DNA of 64,000 bases from Bifidobacterium saguinibicoloris (GCF_019331725.1 NZ_JAHBBF010000013.1:1-64000); one strand, 5' to 3'; counted from the stretch's first letter, positions 9,845 to 17,953 are shown. Program-made: numbers and translations. Notes: generated from the letters alone by a model not told the origin.

Positions 9845-10083
9845 CAGAATCGCTCCTGACGAACGATTTCGACGGTTTTCCCGAGCGGCTCCGAAAACCC
9901 CCGAAAACGTTCGCTGTGCGTGATTCTCCCGGATGGAGGCCTCCGGGCGGAGACGGTGGGAATGGCATGGAATGGTCATGCGGGCGGCGTCCGGACGTCC
10001 CGGAATGGACGATTGCCAGGGCCGCCGGACACGCGCCGGCCCGCAGGATCGCTCCTGACGAACGTTTCCGGCGGTTTTCGCCG
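9845..10083. repeat. Imperfect direct repeat in the dnaA-dnaN gap
   Basis: A block beginning CAGAATCGCTCCTGACGAAC at 9845 recurs as CAGGATCGCTCCTGACGAAC at 10044. Each is followed by a similar stretch (gacggttttc against gcggttttcg). The similarity extends to roughly 70 bp, counting the GAAAACGTTC-like sequence beside each copy. The copies are about 200 bp apart. Each can fold weakly (GTCAG with CTGAC in the first). They contain no DnaA box. Function unknown; they could be remnants of a duplicated dnaA 3' region. Confidence 0.6.
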
Positions 10084-10101
10084 TGCGGCGGGCAACATGC
10101 G

Positions 10102-10138
10102 AAAAACGCTCGCCCAGAACGATTCTGCTGGACGAGCG
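10102..10138 (-). terminator. Rho-independent terminator of dnaA
   Basis: Immediately after the dnaA stop, the minus strand reads CGCTCGTCCAG, a ten-base loop, then CTGGGCGAGCG followed by TTTTTC. The 11-bp stem has one mismatch. This canonical terminator separates dnaA from the origin and from dnaN, so dnaN needs its own promoter. Confidence 0.85.
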
Positions 10139-10140
10139 TG

Positions 10141-11703
10141 CTACTTGTCGATGTCGGCGTTGCCCTGTTTGAGGCGCACGGTGAGCTCCATCACGTAGTT
10201 GTAGACCTCCTGGCGCTCCTGCATCTCGTTGCTGATGCGGTCGCAGGCGTGCATCACCGTGGTATGGTCCTTGCCGCCGAACACCTTGCCGATGTCCACG
10301 AGGCTCAGACTCGTCATCTCGCGGGTGAGGTACATGGCCACCTGACGTGCGATGGCGATGCTCTTCATGCGCGAGCGGCCCACGATGTCGTCGAACGTGA
10401 GATGGAAGTACTTCGCCACCTGGCTGATGATGTCGGTGGGCTTCACCTCCACGTCGGTGGTGAAGAAATCCTGCAGCGTCTGCTCGGCCATCGCGCGCGT
10501 GACCGGCTGGTTGCTCAGGCTCGCCACCGCGGTCACGCGGGTGAGCGCGCCCTCCAGTTCGCGGATGTTCTCCGTGAACCGTTCGGCGATGAGATCGAGC
10601 ACATCGTTGGGGATGTTGCTGTGGTTCATCGAGGCCATCATGCGCAGGATGGCGATGCGCGTCTCCAGGTCCGGCGGCTTCACATCCACCGTGAGACCCG
10701 AATCGAAGCGGGAGATGAGCCTCGCCTCGAAGCCCTTGAGGTTCTTCGGCGCCACGTCGGAGGCGATGACGATGCGCTTGTTCGCCTGGTGCAGCGCGTT
10801 GAACGTATGGAAGAACTGCTCCAGGGTGGCTTCCTTGCCGCCGAGGAACTGGATGTCGTCGATGAGCAGCACGTCGACCTCGCGGTAGCGGCGGTTGAAT
10901 TCCGCGATCTGCCCCTGCGACTGGTTCGGGTTCTGCAGCGCCTCGATGAACTCGTTGGTGAACTCCTCGGAATTCACGTATCGGACCTTGAGGCTCGGAT
11001 CCTTGACGAGTGCGTAGTTGCCGATCGCGTTGAGCAGATGCGTTTTGCCCAGACCGGAGCCGCCGTAGATACACAGCGGGTTGAAGTCGCGGCCGGAGCC
11101 CTCCGCCACGGCGAGGGCCACGGTTCGCGCGAAACGGTTGGAATCGCCGGGAACGAACGTGTCGAACGTGGCGTTCTTGTTGAGGTGGGTCTCCGGATCG
11201 CGGGCCACCTTGTTGCGGCTGATCGGATAGTCCGTGGTCTGCTGCGGCTGGTGCGCAGCGGTCGGGACCGTGGTCGGCACCTTGGGGACGGGGCCTCGGG
11301 AGCCGAACGGCTGTCTGGCCAGATCGGCGATGGAGGGCGTGCGCCCCACGACGTCCGCCGGGGTCGGCACCTTCGGCTTGGCCGGTTTCGCCGGCTGGGG
11401 CTGCGGCGCCGGTTCGGCATGCTGCTCGCGCGGCGTGATCTTGAAGGCGGGGAACATGTCCTGGCCGGTCACGAGTCGAAGGGCATCGAGCAGGGGTTTG
11501 CGCAGTTCGTTCTCCAACGCCTGACGGGTTCCGGCGTTCTCGACGCACAGCACGATCGTCGTGCCGAACATCGCCTCTGGGTACACACCCTCGAGCCACC
11601 CCTTGTCCCGGGGGGACAGGGAGGAGTTCTGCTTGAGCAGTCGCAGCGTGTCGGACCAGATACGGTTGGCCTGCGCTACGGGGTCGTTCGACTCTGCGGC
11701 CAT
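10141..11703 (-). CDS. dnaA: Chromosomal replication initiator DnaA
   Basis: DnaA binds DnaA boxes and melts the origin. The 520-residue protein has the N-terminal domain I (about residues 1-80), a Pro/Lys-rich variable domain II (about 100-170), an AAA+ domain with Walker [18 protein letters not shown] and Walker [14 protein letters not shown], and the C-terminal DNA-binding domain IV with [14 protein letters not shown]. It starts at ATG 11703 with AAAGGAACGGT upstream. A terminator follows it directly. Clusters of DnaA boxes on both sides, at 9549-9792 and 11770-11912, suggest both origin function and autoregulation. Confidence 0.98.
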   Translation of the reverse strand: MAAESNDPVAQANRIWSDTLRLLKQNSSLSPRDKGWLEGVYPEAMFGTTIVLCVENAGTRQALENELRKPLLDALRLVTGQDMFPAFKITPREQHAEPAPQPQPAKPAKPKVPTPADVVGRTPSIADLARQPFGSRGPVPKVPTTVPTAAHQPQQTTDYPISRNKVARDPETHLNKNATFDTFVPGDSNRFARTVALAVAEGSGRDFNPLCIYGGSGLGKTHLLNAIGNYALVKDPSLKVRYVNSEEFTNEFIEALQNPNQSQGQIAEFNRRYREVDVLLIDDIQFLGGKEATLEQFFHTFNALHQANKRIVIASDVAPKNLKGFEARLISRFDSGLTVDVKPPDLETRIAILRMMASMNHSNIPNDVLDLIAERFTENIRELEGALTRVTAVASLSNQPVTRAMAEQTLQDFFTTDVEVKPTDIISQVAKYFHLTFDDIVGRSRMKSIAIARQVAMYLTREMTSLSLVDIGKVFGGKDHTTVMHACDRISNEMQERQEVYNYVMELTVRLKQGNADIDK

Positions 11704-11769
11704 ACCGTTCCTTTCTCCGTCCGTGCGCGAATACAGTGCGCGTACTATTTTTACTCAAGACCGGGGAAG

Positions 11770-11912
11770 TTATCCACAGGCTTGCGTGTTGCAATCATTG
11801 GAATGTGAATAACACAAGTGTAATTTGTGGATAACTTCCATGCGCGCAGTGGCGTCATACCAACGTTCCGGCACGGTGAACGCAGTGCGTCCAAGGGGCC
11901 AATTGTGAATAA
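11770..11912. other. DnaA-box cluster B between dnaA and rpmH
   Basis: Two perfect boxes, TTATCCACA at 11770-11778 and TGTGGATAA at 11826-11834, flank the dnaA promoter region. Two one-mismatch TGTGAATAA copies lie at 11804-11812 and 11904-11912. This divergent gap of 312 bp also holds the rpmH promoter. If initiation occurs here instead of in the dnaN-dnaA gap, all core genes on both sides are codirectional with replication. Confidence 0.75.
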
Positions 11913-11924
11913 AATGCCCGCATG

Positions 11925-11954
11925 TTGACGTCTGGGGAGGGGTGAGGGTAGTTT
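11925..11954 (+). promoter_or_regulatory. Possible rpmH operon promoter
   Basis: TTGACG at 11925-11930 is followed after 18 bp by TAGTTT at 11949-11954, placing a start site about 55 bases before rpmH. The -10 is weak. A small inverted repeat (CTCAC..GTGAG) lies in the leader just after it. Confidence 0.35.
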
Positions 11955-12015
11955 GGTATAGCTTGACTCACGTGTGAGCCGCGCGTAAGCGTGGCCGAAA
12001 GACTTAGGAGCGATT

Positions 12016-12150
12016 ATGAAGAGGACCTTCCAGCCCAACAACCGTCGTCGTCACATGAAGCACGGCTTCCGCGCGCGCATGCGCACCCGTTCCGGCCGCG
12101 CCATGATCAACCGTCGCCGCGCCAAGGGCCGCAAGACCCTGGCCGCCTGA
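12016..12150 (+). CDS. rpmH: 50S ribosomal protein L34
   Basis: This 44-residue, extremely basic protein ([20 protein letters not shown] at the start, KGRKTLAA at the end) is L34, a small protein of the large ribosomal subunit. It starts at ATG 12016 after TTAGGAG. It opens the rightward origin-proximal operon and is followed 28 bp later by rnpA, the near-universal arrangement. It is too short to show up in ordinary gene-length searches but is unmistakable. Confidence 0.98.
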   Translation: MKRTFQPNNRRRHMKHGFRARMRTRSGRAMINRRRAKGRKTLAA

Positions 12151-12178
12151 TTTCCGGTTTTCGACGGCTGAGATTCGT

Positions 12179-12544
12179 TTGGAACGGCTGAAAAGCCACG
12201 GTGATTTCGTCGCCGTGCTCAAGCGCCGTCACAAGATATCCCGCAATGACATCGTCGTGCACTATCTGGTGCGCGGCGATTCGGTCGTTCACGGGAATGT
12301 GACGCCGCAGGCACGGCGCGTGGGTCTTGCCGTATCCAAAGCGGTGGGTAACGCGGTTACCCGCAATACGGTGAAGCGTCGTTTCCGCGTGCTGGCCGCG
12401 CGGTATGAGGACCGACTTCCCGAGGGCATCGACATCGTGCTTCGCGCGAAGCCAAGCGCCGCATCCGCGTCGTTCCAGTCCTTGGACGAGCAAATGGCCT
12501 CCGGTTTCGCCAAAGTGTCCCGCAAGGTGACGCAGGAATCATGA
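12179..12544 (+). CDS. rnpA: Ribonuclease P protein component
   Basis: RnpA is the protein cofactor of RNase P, which matures tRNA 5' ends. The 121-residue product has the diagnostic RNR motif region [21 protein letters not shown]. It appears to start at TTG 12179 ([16 protein letters not shown] aligns with the family N-terminus). No strong ribosome site is visible and the frame is open upstream into rpmH, so translation coupled to rpmH is likely. It overlaps yidD by four bases (ATGA at 12541). Confidence 0.93.
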   Translation: MERLKSHGDFVAVLKRRHKISRNDIVVHYLVRGDSVVHGNVTPQARRVGLAVSKAVGNAVTRNTVKRRFRVLAARYEDRLPEGIDIVLRAKPSAASASFQSLDEQMASGFAKVSRKVTQES

Positions 12545-12843
12545 GCGCGTTGGGGGATGGCATGCTGCGGGCGGTGCGCTGGTATCAGCGCACGTTCTCC
12601 GCACGGCGCGCCGTGCCCTGCTGCCGGTATTACCCCAGCTGTTCGAACTATGCGATTCAGGCCATCGAGCGTTTCGGTGCCGTCCGCGGGGGGACTTTGG
12701 CGGTGTTGCGGCTGCTGAGATGCCGACCGTGGAATCGTGGCGGCATCGATGATGTGCCGCAGCGCTTTTCCCTGTTCTATCGTTTTTCATGGTCGTCGTG
12801 CCATGAGGAGCCGCGATTGACGCCGTTGCCGGCCGATAAGTGA
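12541..12843 (+). CDS. yidD: Membrane protein insertion efficiency factor YidD
   Basis: This 100-residue protein has the family signature [24 protein letters not shown], an amphipathic helix with three cysteines, followed by [17 protein letters not shown]. YidD is a small membrane-associated protein that aids insertion of membrane proteins together with YidC. The C-terminal 25 residues or so are variable. It overlaps rnpA by four bases and precedes yidC by 14 bp, the standard rpmH-rnpA-yidD-yidC operon. Confidence 0.94.
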   Translation: MSALGDGMLRAVRWYQRTFSARRAVPCCRYYPSCSNYAIQAIERFGAVRGGTLAVLRLLRCRPWNRGGIDDVPQRFSLFYRFSWSSCHEEPRLTPLPADK

Positions 12844-12857
12844 GGTAATCCCGAACG

Positions 12858-13868
12858 ATGTTTAACCAAAACCAATTCATGCTGGACAGCGGATTCTGGG
12901 GATGGCTGTATAAGCTGCTGACCCCGGTGGAATGGCTCATGACGCAGATCATGAACCTGTTCCACGAGTTCCTCTCCCTGTTCATGCCGCGCGTCGGCGT
13001 CTCCTGGGTGCTGTCGATCATCTTCCTCGTGCTCGTCGTGCACGCGTGCATCTTCCCCATCTACTACAAGCAGATGAAGTCGATGCGCAAGATGCAGGCG
13101 TTGCAGCCGAAGATGCAGCACATCCAGAACAAGTACAAGGGCAAGACGGATCAGGCCAGCAAAGAGGCCATGAGCCGTGAGATGATGAAGCTCTACCAGG
13201 ACAACGACGCGAATCCGGCTGGTTCGTGCCTGCCGTTGCTGGTGCAGGGCCCCGTGTTCATGTGCATGTTCTATGTACTCTCCGCCATCCCGTTCATCGC
13301 CCGTGGGAAGCGCGCCGCGCTCGGCGCCTTCGATGTGGCCACCGCGCAGGAGTTCGCCAAGTCCAAGGTGTTCGGCCTGGTGAGCGTGACCGACATGTTC
13401 GGCACCGCGGACACGGTCGGCAAGGTCGTCATCGTCTCCTTCGTGGTGCTCATGTGCGCCTGCATGTTCTACATGCAGTGGCTCAACATGAACCGGAACA
13501 TGAACCCGGCCACCATGCAGGGGCAGGCCGCCACCATGCAGAAGACCATGCTGTGGATCATGCCGCTCATGTACATCTTCTCCGGTTTCACGATGCCGTT
13601 CGCCGTGCTCGTCTACTGGCTGACCAACAACGTGTGCAACCTGCTGCGTACGTTCTGGCAGCTGTACGCCTTCCCGACGCCGGGCTCGCCCGCCGCCGAC
13701 GAGAAGAAGATCCGCGACCACAAGAACGAGAACGTCCGCCGCGCCAAGGCCGGACTGCCGTCCCTCGAGGAAGAGGAGCTCGCCAAGGCCAAGGACGAAG
13801 CGGACAAGAAGGCGACGCAGGGATTCCAGCGTCAGCAGCCGCAGCGCAAGCGCAGCAAAAAGAAGTGA
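12858..13868 (+). CDS. yidC: Membrane protein insertase YidC/Oxa1
   Basis: YidC inserts and folds inner-membrane proteins, alone or with SecYEG. The 336-residue protein is of the short Gram-positive type, without the large periplasmic domain of E. coli YidC. It has five hydrophobic segments and the family patterns IYYKQMKSMRKMQALQPKMQHIQNKYKG and LPLLVQGPVFMCMFYVLS. There is no lipobox, but a first hydrophobic segment lies near residue 40. The C-terminal tail (about residues 280-336) is strongly basic, ending QRKRSKKK, and may contact the ribosome. Confidence 0.96.
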   Translation: MFNQNQFMLDSGFWGWLYKLLTPVEWLMTQIMNLFHEFLSLFMPRVGVSWVLSIIFLVLVVHACIFPIYYKQMKSMRKMQALQPKMQHIQNKYKGKTDQASKEAMSREMMKLYQDNDANPAGSCLPLLVQGPVFMCMFYVLSAIPFIARGKRAALGAFDVATAQEFAKSKVFGLVSVTDMFGTADTVGKVVIVSFVVLMCACMFYMQWLNMNRNMNPATMQGQAATMQKTMLWIMPLMYIFSGFTMPFAVLVYWLTNNVCNLLRTFWQLYAFPTPGSPAADEKKIRDHKNENVRRAKAGLPSLEEEELAKAKDEADKKATQGFQRQQPQRKRSKKK

Positions 13869-13876
13869 GTAAGTTA

Positions 13877-13906
13877 GGCCCGATGTTTCACGTGGAACAT
13901 CGGGCC
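13877..13906. other. parS: parS site nested in a 30-bp palindrome after yidC
   Basis: TGTTTCACGTGGAACA at 13884-13899 matches the consensus ParB site TGTTTCACGTGAAACA at 15 of 16 positions. It sits at the centre of a larger inverted repeat: GGCCCGATGTT at 13877-13887 and AACATCGGGCC at 13896-13906 are exact complements, so 28 of 30 positions are symmetric. As RNA this would be a very stable hairpin after yidC, but no U-run follows. ParB should nucleate here. Confidence 0.88.
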
Positions 13907-13989
13907 GAACTATCCCGGCACACGGCGGGGGACCCAAGTGCCGCTGGTTTAGACTGTTACCATAGAACCCTCGAAACAAGGAGGAATCC

Positions 13990-14520
13990 ATGACCCAGGA
14001 AGACGACAAGACCGTCGATCAGCTCAATGACGAAGCCGATATCGCGGCCGACTACCTCGAAGGTCTGCTGGACATCGCCGACTACGACGGCGACATCGAG
14101 ATGGGCGTGAGGAATGGTCGTCCGATGGTGCAGATCGTCGCCGACGACGATACCGACATCAAGCATCTCATCGGACGCAACGGCGAAGTCGTCGACGCCC
14201 TGCAGCAGCTCACCCGACTGGCGGTCCAACAGAAGACCGGCGAACGTTCGCGCCTCATCGTCGACGTCGACGGCTTCCTCAAGCGCAAGCGTCAGCGTCT
14301 GCATGACATCGCCCTTGACGCGGTGGACGAGGTGAAGGAGACCGGCGAACCGGTGAACCTCAAGCCGATGAACTCCTTCGAGCGCAAGGTCGTCCATGAC
14401 GTCGTGCGCGAGGAGGGGCTGCGTTCCCGCTCCCATGGCGAGGAACCGCATCGCTACGTCACCATCTATCTGCGGGCGAACGCCGAGACGGATGAGGGTG
14501 ACGACGACATCGAGGAGTGA
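13990..14520 (+). CDS. khpB: RNA-binding protein KhpB/Jag (KH and R3H domains)
   Basis: This 176-residue protein has a KH domain of the Jag type (about residues 45-115, with IGRNGEVVDALQQLTRLAV) followed by an R3H domain (about 120-170, with MNSFERKVVHDVVRE and the R-x3-H spacing in RSRSHGEEPHRYVTI). It lacks the N-terminal Jag_N domain found in Firmicutes and has an acidic N-terminus instead. KhpB binds many RNAs with KhpA and influences cell division and elongation in Gram-positives. The position after yidC is universal. ATG 13990 follows AAGGAGGAATCC. The hairpin at 14536-14561 follows. Confidence 0.93.
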   Translation: MTQEDDKTVDQLNDEADIAADYLEGLLDIADYDGDIEMGVRNGRPMVQIVADDDTDIKHLIGRNGEVVDALQQLTRLAVQQKTGERSRLIVDVDGFLKRKRQRLHDIALDAVDEVKETGEPVNLKPMNSFERKVVHDVVREEGLRSRSHGEEPHRYVTIYLRANAETDEGDDDIEE

Positions 14521-14535
14521 CCGGGTTTTCATCGA

Positions 14536-14561
14536 GGCCCCTCACCTTCAGGCGAGGGGCC
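14536..14561 (+). terminator. Hairpin between khpB and rsmG
   Basis: GGCCCCTC (14536-14543) pairs with GAGGGGCC (14554-14561) around a ten-base loop. Only GTTCTG follows, so termination would be partial. It may reduce read-through into rsmG. Confidence 0.5.
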
Positions 14562-14603
14562 GTTCTGATGCCGCCGCGTGCGGCCTGACCAAAGCGGAGT
14601 GAT

Positions 14604-15272
14604 ATGACGGATCAACTTGAGGGCTCGCCGATTCTTGCCGAAGTGCTGGGGGACGCCCTGCCCGCATTGCAGGTGTTTCACGTGAAACTCGAACAGGAGG
14701 GAGAGCCGCGCGGACTCATCGGCCCGCGTGACGTCGACATCATCTGGGAGCGGCATATCCTCAATTCGGCGGCCATCGTGCCGTTCGTGCGTGAGGCGAC
14801 GAAGGGTGTCCGATTCAAGACGGTCGCCGACGTCGGCAGTGGGGGAGGGTTCCCCGGTCTGGTCGCGGCCGCCTGCCTGCCCGATCATGAGTTCACACTG
14901 ATCGAACCGATGGAACGTCGCGTCGCATGGCTGAAGGAATGCCGTGACGAGATGGGTCTGAAGAACGTGAGCGTGTTCCGCGCACGTTCCGAAGAGGTCA
15001 TCGACGCGATGCGGCATGACCGTCAGCTGCACCCGTATGCGGTGGTGACCTGCCGTGCCGTCGCGCCGATGACGAAGCTGTCCGGATGGACCTTGCCGCT
15101 GTTGAAGCCGCATGGGCGACTGGTCGCCTTGAAAGGACGTTCGGCACAGGCGGAGATCGACAAGGCGGCCAAGGAGATCGCCAAGCGTCACGGCGCCAAC
15201 CCGCGTGTCTGCGAAGCCCCGGTCGGCCCCGGCCTGGAGCCCACGCATATCGTGCTGGTGGACAAGCAATGA
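14604..15272 (+). CDS. rsmG: 16S rRNA (guanine-527-N7) methyltransferase RsmG
   Basis: RsmG (GidB) methylates G527 of 16S rRNA using S-adenosylmethionine. The 222-residue protein has the SAM-binding glycine loop [20 protein letters not shown] (about residues 73-92) and the family region [14 protein letters not shown]. It starts at ATG 14604 after GCGGAGTG. A parS site lies inside the gene at 14674-14689, where it encodes VFHVKL. The downstream gap to parA carries the densest DnaA-box array of the window. Confidence 0.96.
   Translation: MTDQLEGSPILAEVLGDALPALQVFHVKLEQEGEPRGLIGPRDVDIIWERHILNSAAIVPFVREATKGVRFKTVADVGSGGGFPGLVAAACLPDHEFTLIEPMERRVAWLKECRDEMGLKNVSVFRARSEEVIDAMRHDRQLHPYAVVTCRAVAPMTKLSGWTLPLLKPHGRLVALKGRSAQAEIDKAAKEIAKRHGANPRVCEAPVGPGLEPTHIVLVDKQ
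14674..14689. other. parS: parS site inside rsmG
   Basis: TGTTTCACGTGAAACT matches the consensus ParB site at 15 of 16 positions, including the invariant CACGTG core. It lies in frame within rsmG. Placing parS in the gidB (rsmG)-parAB region is a widely conserved arrangement. Confidence 0.92.
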
Positions 15273-15312
15273 CATGGGACGGTCTGAGCAGGTCGATGTG
15301 AACGCGGATTGA

Positions 15313-15491
15313 TGTGGATAAGGGAGGCAGTTATCCACAATTTGTAGACTGCCGAAAAGTTATCCACAATTCAACGTTCACTCGGCCGAAACCTAAAATC
15401 GTTGGAAATATTGACCAAAGACGTTGTGGAAAACATCGTGTGGATAACCGGGAGTCGAGTTATCCACAGTTATCCACATTTTTGTGGATAA
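15313..15491. other. DnaA-box cluster C upstream of parA
   Basis: Seven perfect DnaA boxes lie in 179 bp: 15313-15321, 15331-15339, 15360-15368, 15439-15447, 15460-15468, 15470-15478 and 15483-15491. A one-mismatch copy lies at about 15425. Orientations alternate, and the last three are only 1-4 bp apart. This is more perfect boxes than either gap around dnaA holds. The 290-bp gap contains no gene. It could be part of a bipartite origin, a DnaA titration site, or a DnaA-controlled parAB promoter. Confidence 0.88.
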
Positions 15492-15562
15492 CTTCGTGGC
15501 ATGTGGATTCCTGTCCATGTGCATAGAGAAACTGGAGCGAGTTATGTTGCCAAGGAGGAGTC

Positions 15563-16528
15563 GTGGCTGAGCATCAGGAGCCTATGGAGTCCGCCGAACA
15601 GACGCTGAAGCGCATCTTCAGCGAGGGAAGTTCGTCGGTCGGAGCTGAAATCGCACAGGAGTCCAGCCGGTACGCCCGCCTGCAGCAGGCGACCTATCCA
15701 AAGCCGTCGCGTACGCGACTCATCGCGGTTGCCAACCAGAAGGGCGGCGTCGGCAAGACCACGTCCACGGTGAACATCGCCGCGGCTCTTGCGAACAGTG
15801 GATCGCAGGTTCTTGTCATCGACATGGATCCGCAGGGCAACGCCTCCACCGCACTCGGCGTGCGTCACGCCTCGGGGGAGCCCTCCGTGTACGACGTGCT
15901 CGAAGGCCGTCTGTCCTTGGCCGAGGTGAAGCATCAGTGCCCCGACTTCGAGACCCTGGATGTCGTGCCGGCCTCCATCGACTTGAGCGGCGCTGAACTC
16001 GAGGTGGCCGATCTGCCGAATCGCAACACCCTGCTCAAGGAGGCGCTCGACGCTTATCTCGATGCTTCCGAGGTCCACTACGACTACGTGTTCATCGACT
16101 GCCCGCCGAGCCTTGGCCTGTTGGTGATCAACGCGATGTGCGCGGTTCATGAGATGCTGATTCCGATTCAGGCGGAGTACTACGCACTCGAAGGTCTCGG
16201 CCAGCTCATCAACACGATCGGACTGGTACAGGACCACTTCAACCCGAGTCTCACCGTTTCCACGATGCTGGTCACCATGTTCGATCGTCGTACGCTGCTG
16301 AGCCGTGAGGTGTTCAACGAGGTCAAGCAGCATTATCCGTCCATCGTGCTGGACACCACCATCCCGCGCACGGTGAAGATCTCCGAGGCTCCGAGCTTCA
16401 GCAAGAGCGTCATCGCCTACGATCCGCATGGCATGGGCGCGATTTCATACGCTGAAGCCGCACTGGAAATCGCACGTCGTTCGCCGTCCGTTCTGGACGC
16501 CATCGCAGCACGCATGAAGGAGGCCTGA
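15563..16528 (+). CDS. parA: Chromosome partitioning ATPase ParA (Soj)
   Basis: ParA binds DNA non-specifically in its ATP form and moves ParB-parS complexes, segregating origins. The 321-residue protein has the deviant Walker A KGGVGKTTSTVNIAAAL (about residues 59-75), the Walker A' VLVIDMDPQGN, and Walker B DYVFIDCPPSLG. A 50-residue N-terminal extension precedes the ATPase. It starts at GTG 15563 after a strong AAGGAGGAGTC. parB begins 5 bp after its stop, so the two are cotranscribed. The promoter must lie in or beside the DnaA-box cluster just upstream. Confidence 0.97.
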   Translation: MAEHQEPMESAEQTLKRIFSEGSSSVGAEIAQESSRYARLQQATYPKPSRTRLIAVANQKGGVGKTTSTVNIAAALANSGSQVLVIDMDPQGNASTALGVRHASGEPSVYDVLEGRLSLAEVKHQCPDFETLDVVPASIDLSGAELEVADLPNRNTLLKEALDAYLDASEVHYDYVFIDCPPSLGLLVINAMCAVHEMLIPIQAEYYALEGLGQLINTIGLVQDHFNPSLTVSTMLVTMFDRRTLLSREVFNEVKQHYPSIVLDTTIPRTVKISEAPSFSKSVIAYDPHGMGAISYAEAALEIARRSPSVLDAIAARMKEA

Positions 16529-16533
16529 TCGAT

Positions 16534-17874
16534 ATGGCATCGAAATCCCGTCTTGGCAAGGGCCTGGGCGCACTGTTCCCCGACCTGCCGGGGGAGGAGT
16601 CCGAGAAGAAGGAGCTGAAGGTTTCACGTGAAACACCGTCCGCGGTGAAGCCTGTCGTGAAGCCCATCGCCCCTGCGCCTGCATCGAAGACCGAAGCCAA
16701 GCCCGCGAAGAAGACCTCCTCCAAGAACCGTCGCGCCGCCATGCCGACGCTCGACGACATCGCGCATCCGAGCGACATGTTCTTCAGTGATACCGTCGGC
16801 ATCACGCCGGCGCCGGCGAAGAAGGCGATTACGGCTGTCGAGCCGTCGTCATCCGCTGATGCCGGAGAGAAGGACGACAAGGTTTCACGTGAAACACCGT
16901 CCTCCGCAACGGATGCCAAGGGCGATAAGGATACGGACAAGGAGCCGGAGCTCAAGCCGGTCGTCGGCGGATACCTCGCCGAACTCAAGCTTGACGAAAT
17001 CGGACCGAACGCACATCAGCCGCGTACCGTCTTCGACGAGGACGACCTCAACGAACTCGCCGCCTCCATCAAGGAAGTCGGCGTACTGCAGCCGATCGTC
17101 GTGCGCAAGCGTCCGCAGGCGCAGATCGATGAGGCGCGCAGGAAGCAGGAGGGGCATAAGCCCGCCAACCGCTTCGACGGCCATCTCGACAGCCCGTACG
17201 AGCTCATCATGGGCGAACGTCGTTGGCGTGCGTCCCAGCTTGCGGAACTCGACACCATCCCGGCGATCGTCAAGACGACGGCCGACGACGACATGCTGCG
17301 CGACGCCCTGCTTGAGAATCTGCATCGCGTGGCCCTCAACCCGCTCGAAGAGGCGGCCGCCTACCAGCAGATGATCGATGAGTTCGGCCTCACCCAGGCC
17401 CAGCTGTCCAAGTCGGTCTCGAAGTCCCGTCCGCAGATCGCAAACACCCTGCGTCTGCTCAACCTGCCTTCTTCCGTACAGAAGAAGGTCGCCGCGGGCA
17501 TCCTAACCGCCGGCCATGCGCGCGCACTGCTCGGCCTGAACGACACGGCGAGCATGGACAAGCTTGCCAACCGGATCATCGCCGAGGGGCTGTCCGTGCG
17601 TAGCACCGAGGAAATCGTCTCCATGGCGAACCTGGAAAGCAAGGAACCCAAGAAGCCCAAGACGAACAAGAACAACCCGTGGGCCGGCTCACCCATTCAG
17701 ACGAACCTAGAGAACCGTTTCGACACCAAGGTCAGCATCAAGGGCACGCCGAAGCATGGGCGCATCGAGATCGTGTTCTCCTCGCCGGAGGACATGGACC
17801 GCATTCTCGGCCTGCTCATGCCGGACAAGGGCGACGCCTCCTCGTCGTCCGATGGCAAGGGGCAGTGGGTCTGA
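16534..17874 (+). CDS. parB: Chromosome partitioning protein ParB
   Basis: ParB is a CTP-dependent DNA clamp that loads at parS and spreads. The 446-residue protein starts with the typical SRLGKGLGALF, then a long low-complexity Lys/Pro/Ser region (about residues 20-145). The N-terminal CTPase domain follows with GERRWRASQLAELD, then the helix-turn-helix domain (GLTQAQLSKSVSKSRPQIANTLRLL), a linker, and a C-terminal dimerisation domain. The low-complexity region contains a duplicated VSRETPS, and both copies are encoded by parS sites. An extra insertion (about residues 190-215) splits the start of the CTPase domain. It is longer than the usual 280-330 residues. Confidence 0.97.
   Translation: MASKSRLGKGLGALFPDLPGEESEKKELKVSRETPSAVKPVVKPIAPAPASKTEAKPAKKTSSKNRRAAMPTLDDIAHPSDMFFSDTVGITPAPAKKAITAVEPSSSADAGEKDDKVSRETPSSATDAKGDKDTDKEPELKPVVGGYLAELKLDEIGPNAHQPRTVFDEDDLNELAASIKEVGVLQPIVVRKRPQAQIDEARRKQEGHKPANRFDGHLDSPYELIMGERRWRASQLAELDTIPAIVKTTADDDMLRDALLENLHRVALNPLEEAAAYQQMIDEFGLTQAQLSKSVSKSRPQIANTLRLLNLPSSVQKKVAAGILTAGHARALLGLNDTASMDKLANRIIAEGLSVRSTEEIVSMANLESKEPKKPKTNKNNPWAGSPIQTNLENRFDTKVSIKGTPKHGRIEIVFSSPEDMDRILGLLMPDKGDASSSSDGKGQWV
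16620..16635. other. parS: parS site 1 inside parB
   Basis: GGTTTCACGTGAAACA matches the ParB consensus at 15 of 16 positions; only the first base differs. It encodes VSRET within the low-complexity N-terminal segment of ParB. Confidence 0.92.
16881..16896. other. parS: parS site 2 inside parB
   Basis: The sequence is identical to the site at 16620-16635, in the same reading frame and with the same encoded VSRETPS. The duplicated peptide appears to exist because of the DNA site and not the reverse. Confidence 0.92.
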
Positions 17875-17910
17875 TTCGGCTCCATACGCCGTACGTTCCG
17901 ACCGCCGTCC

Positions 17911-17953
17911 AGTGAGGGTGATGCGACATGATTCATGTCGCATCACCCTCACT
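17911..17953. repeat. 43-bp perfect palindrome between parB and trxB
   Basis: Bases 17911-17931 (starting AGTGAGGGTGATGCGACATG) are the exact complement of 17933-17953, with one unpaired T at the centre. As RNA this is a 21-bp helix with too small a loop, so the tip must open. No U-run follows on either strand. The next 40 bp contain a loose direct repeat (gtcatatg, twice). It may end the parAB transcript or be a DNA-level site. I cannot match it to a known element. Confidence 0.9.

Noticed and set aside
9761-11794. Long minus-strand frame overlapping dnaA in another frame
   Set aside because: Arg/Ala/His-rich shadow running into the origin gap; dnaA occupies the same DNA with clear motifs.
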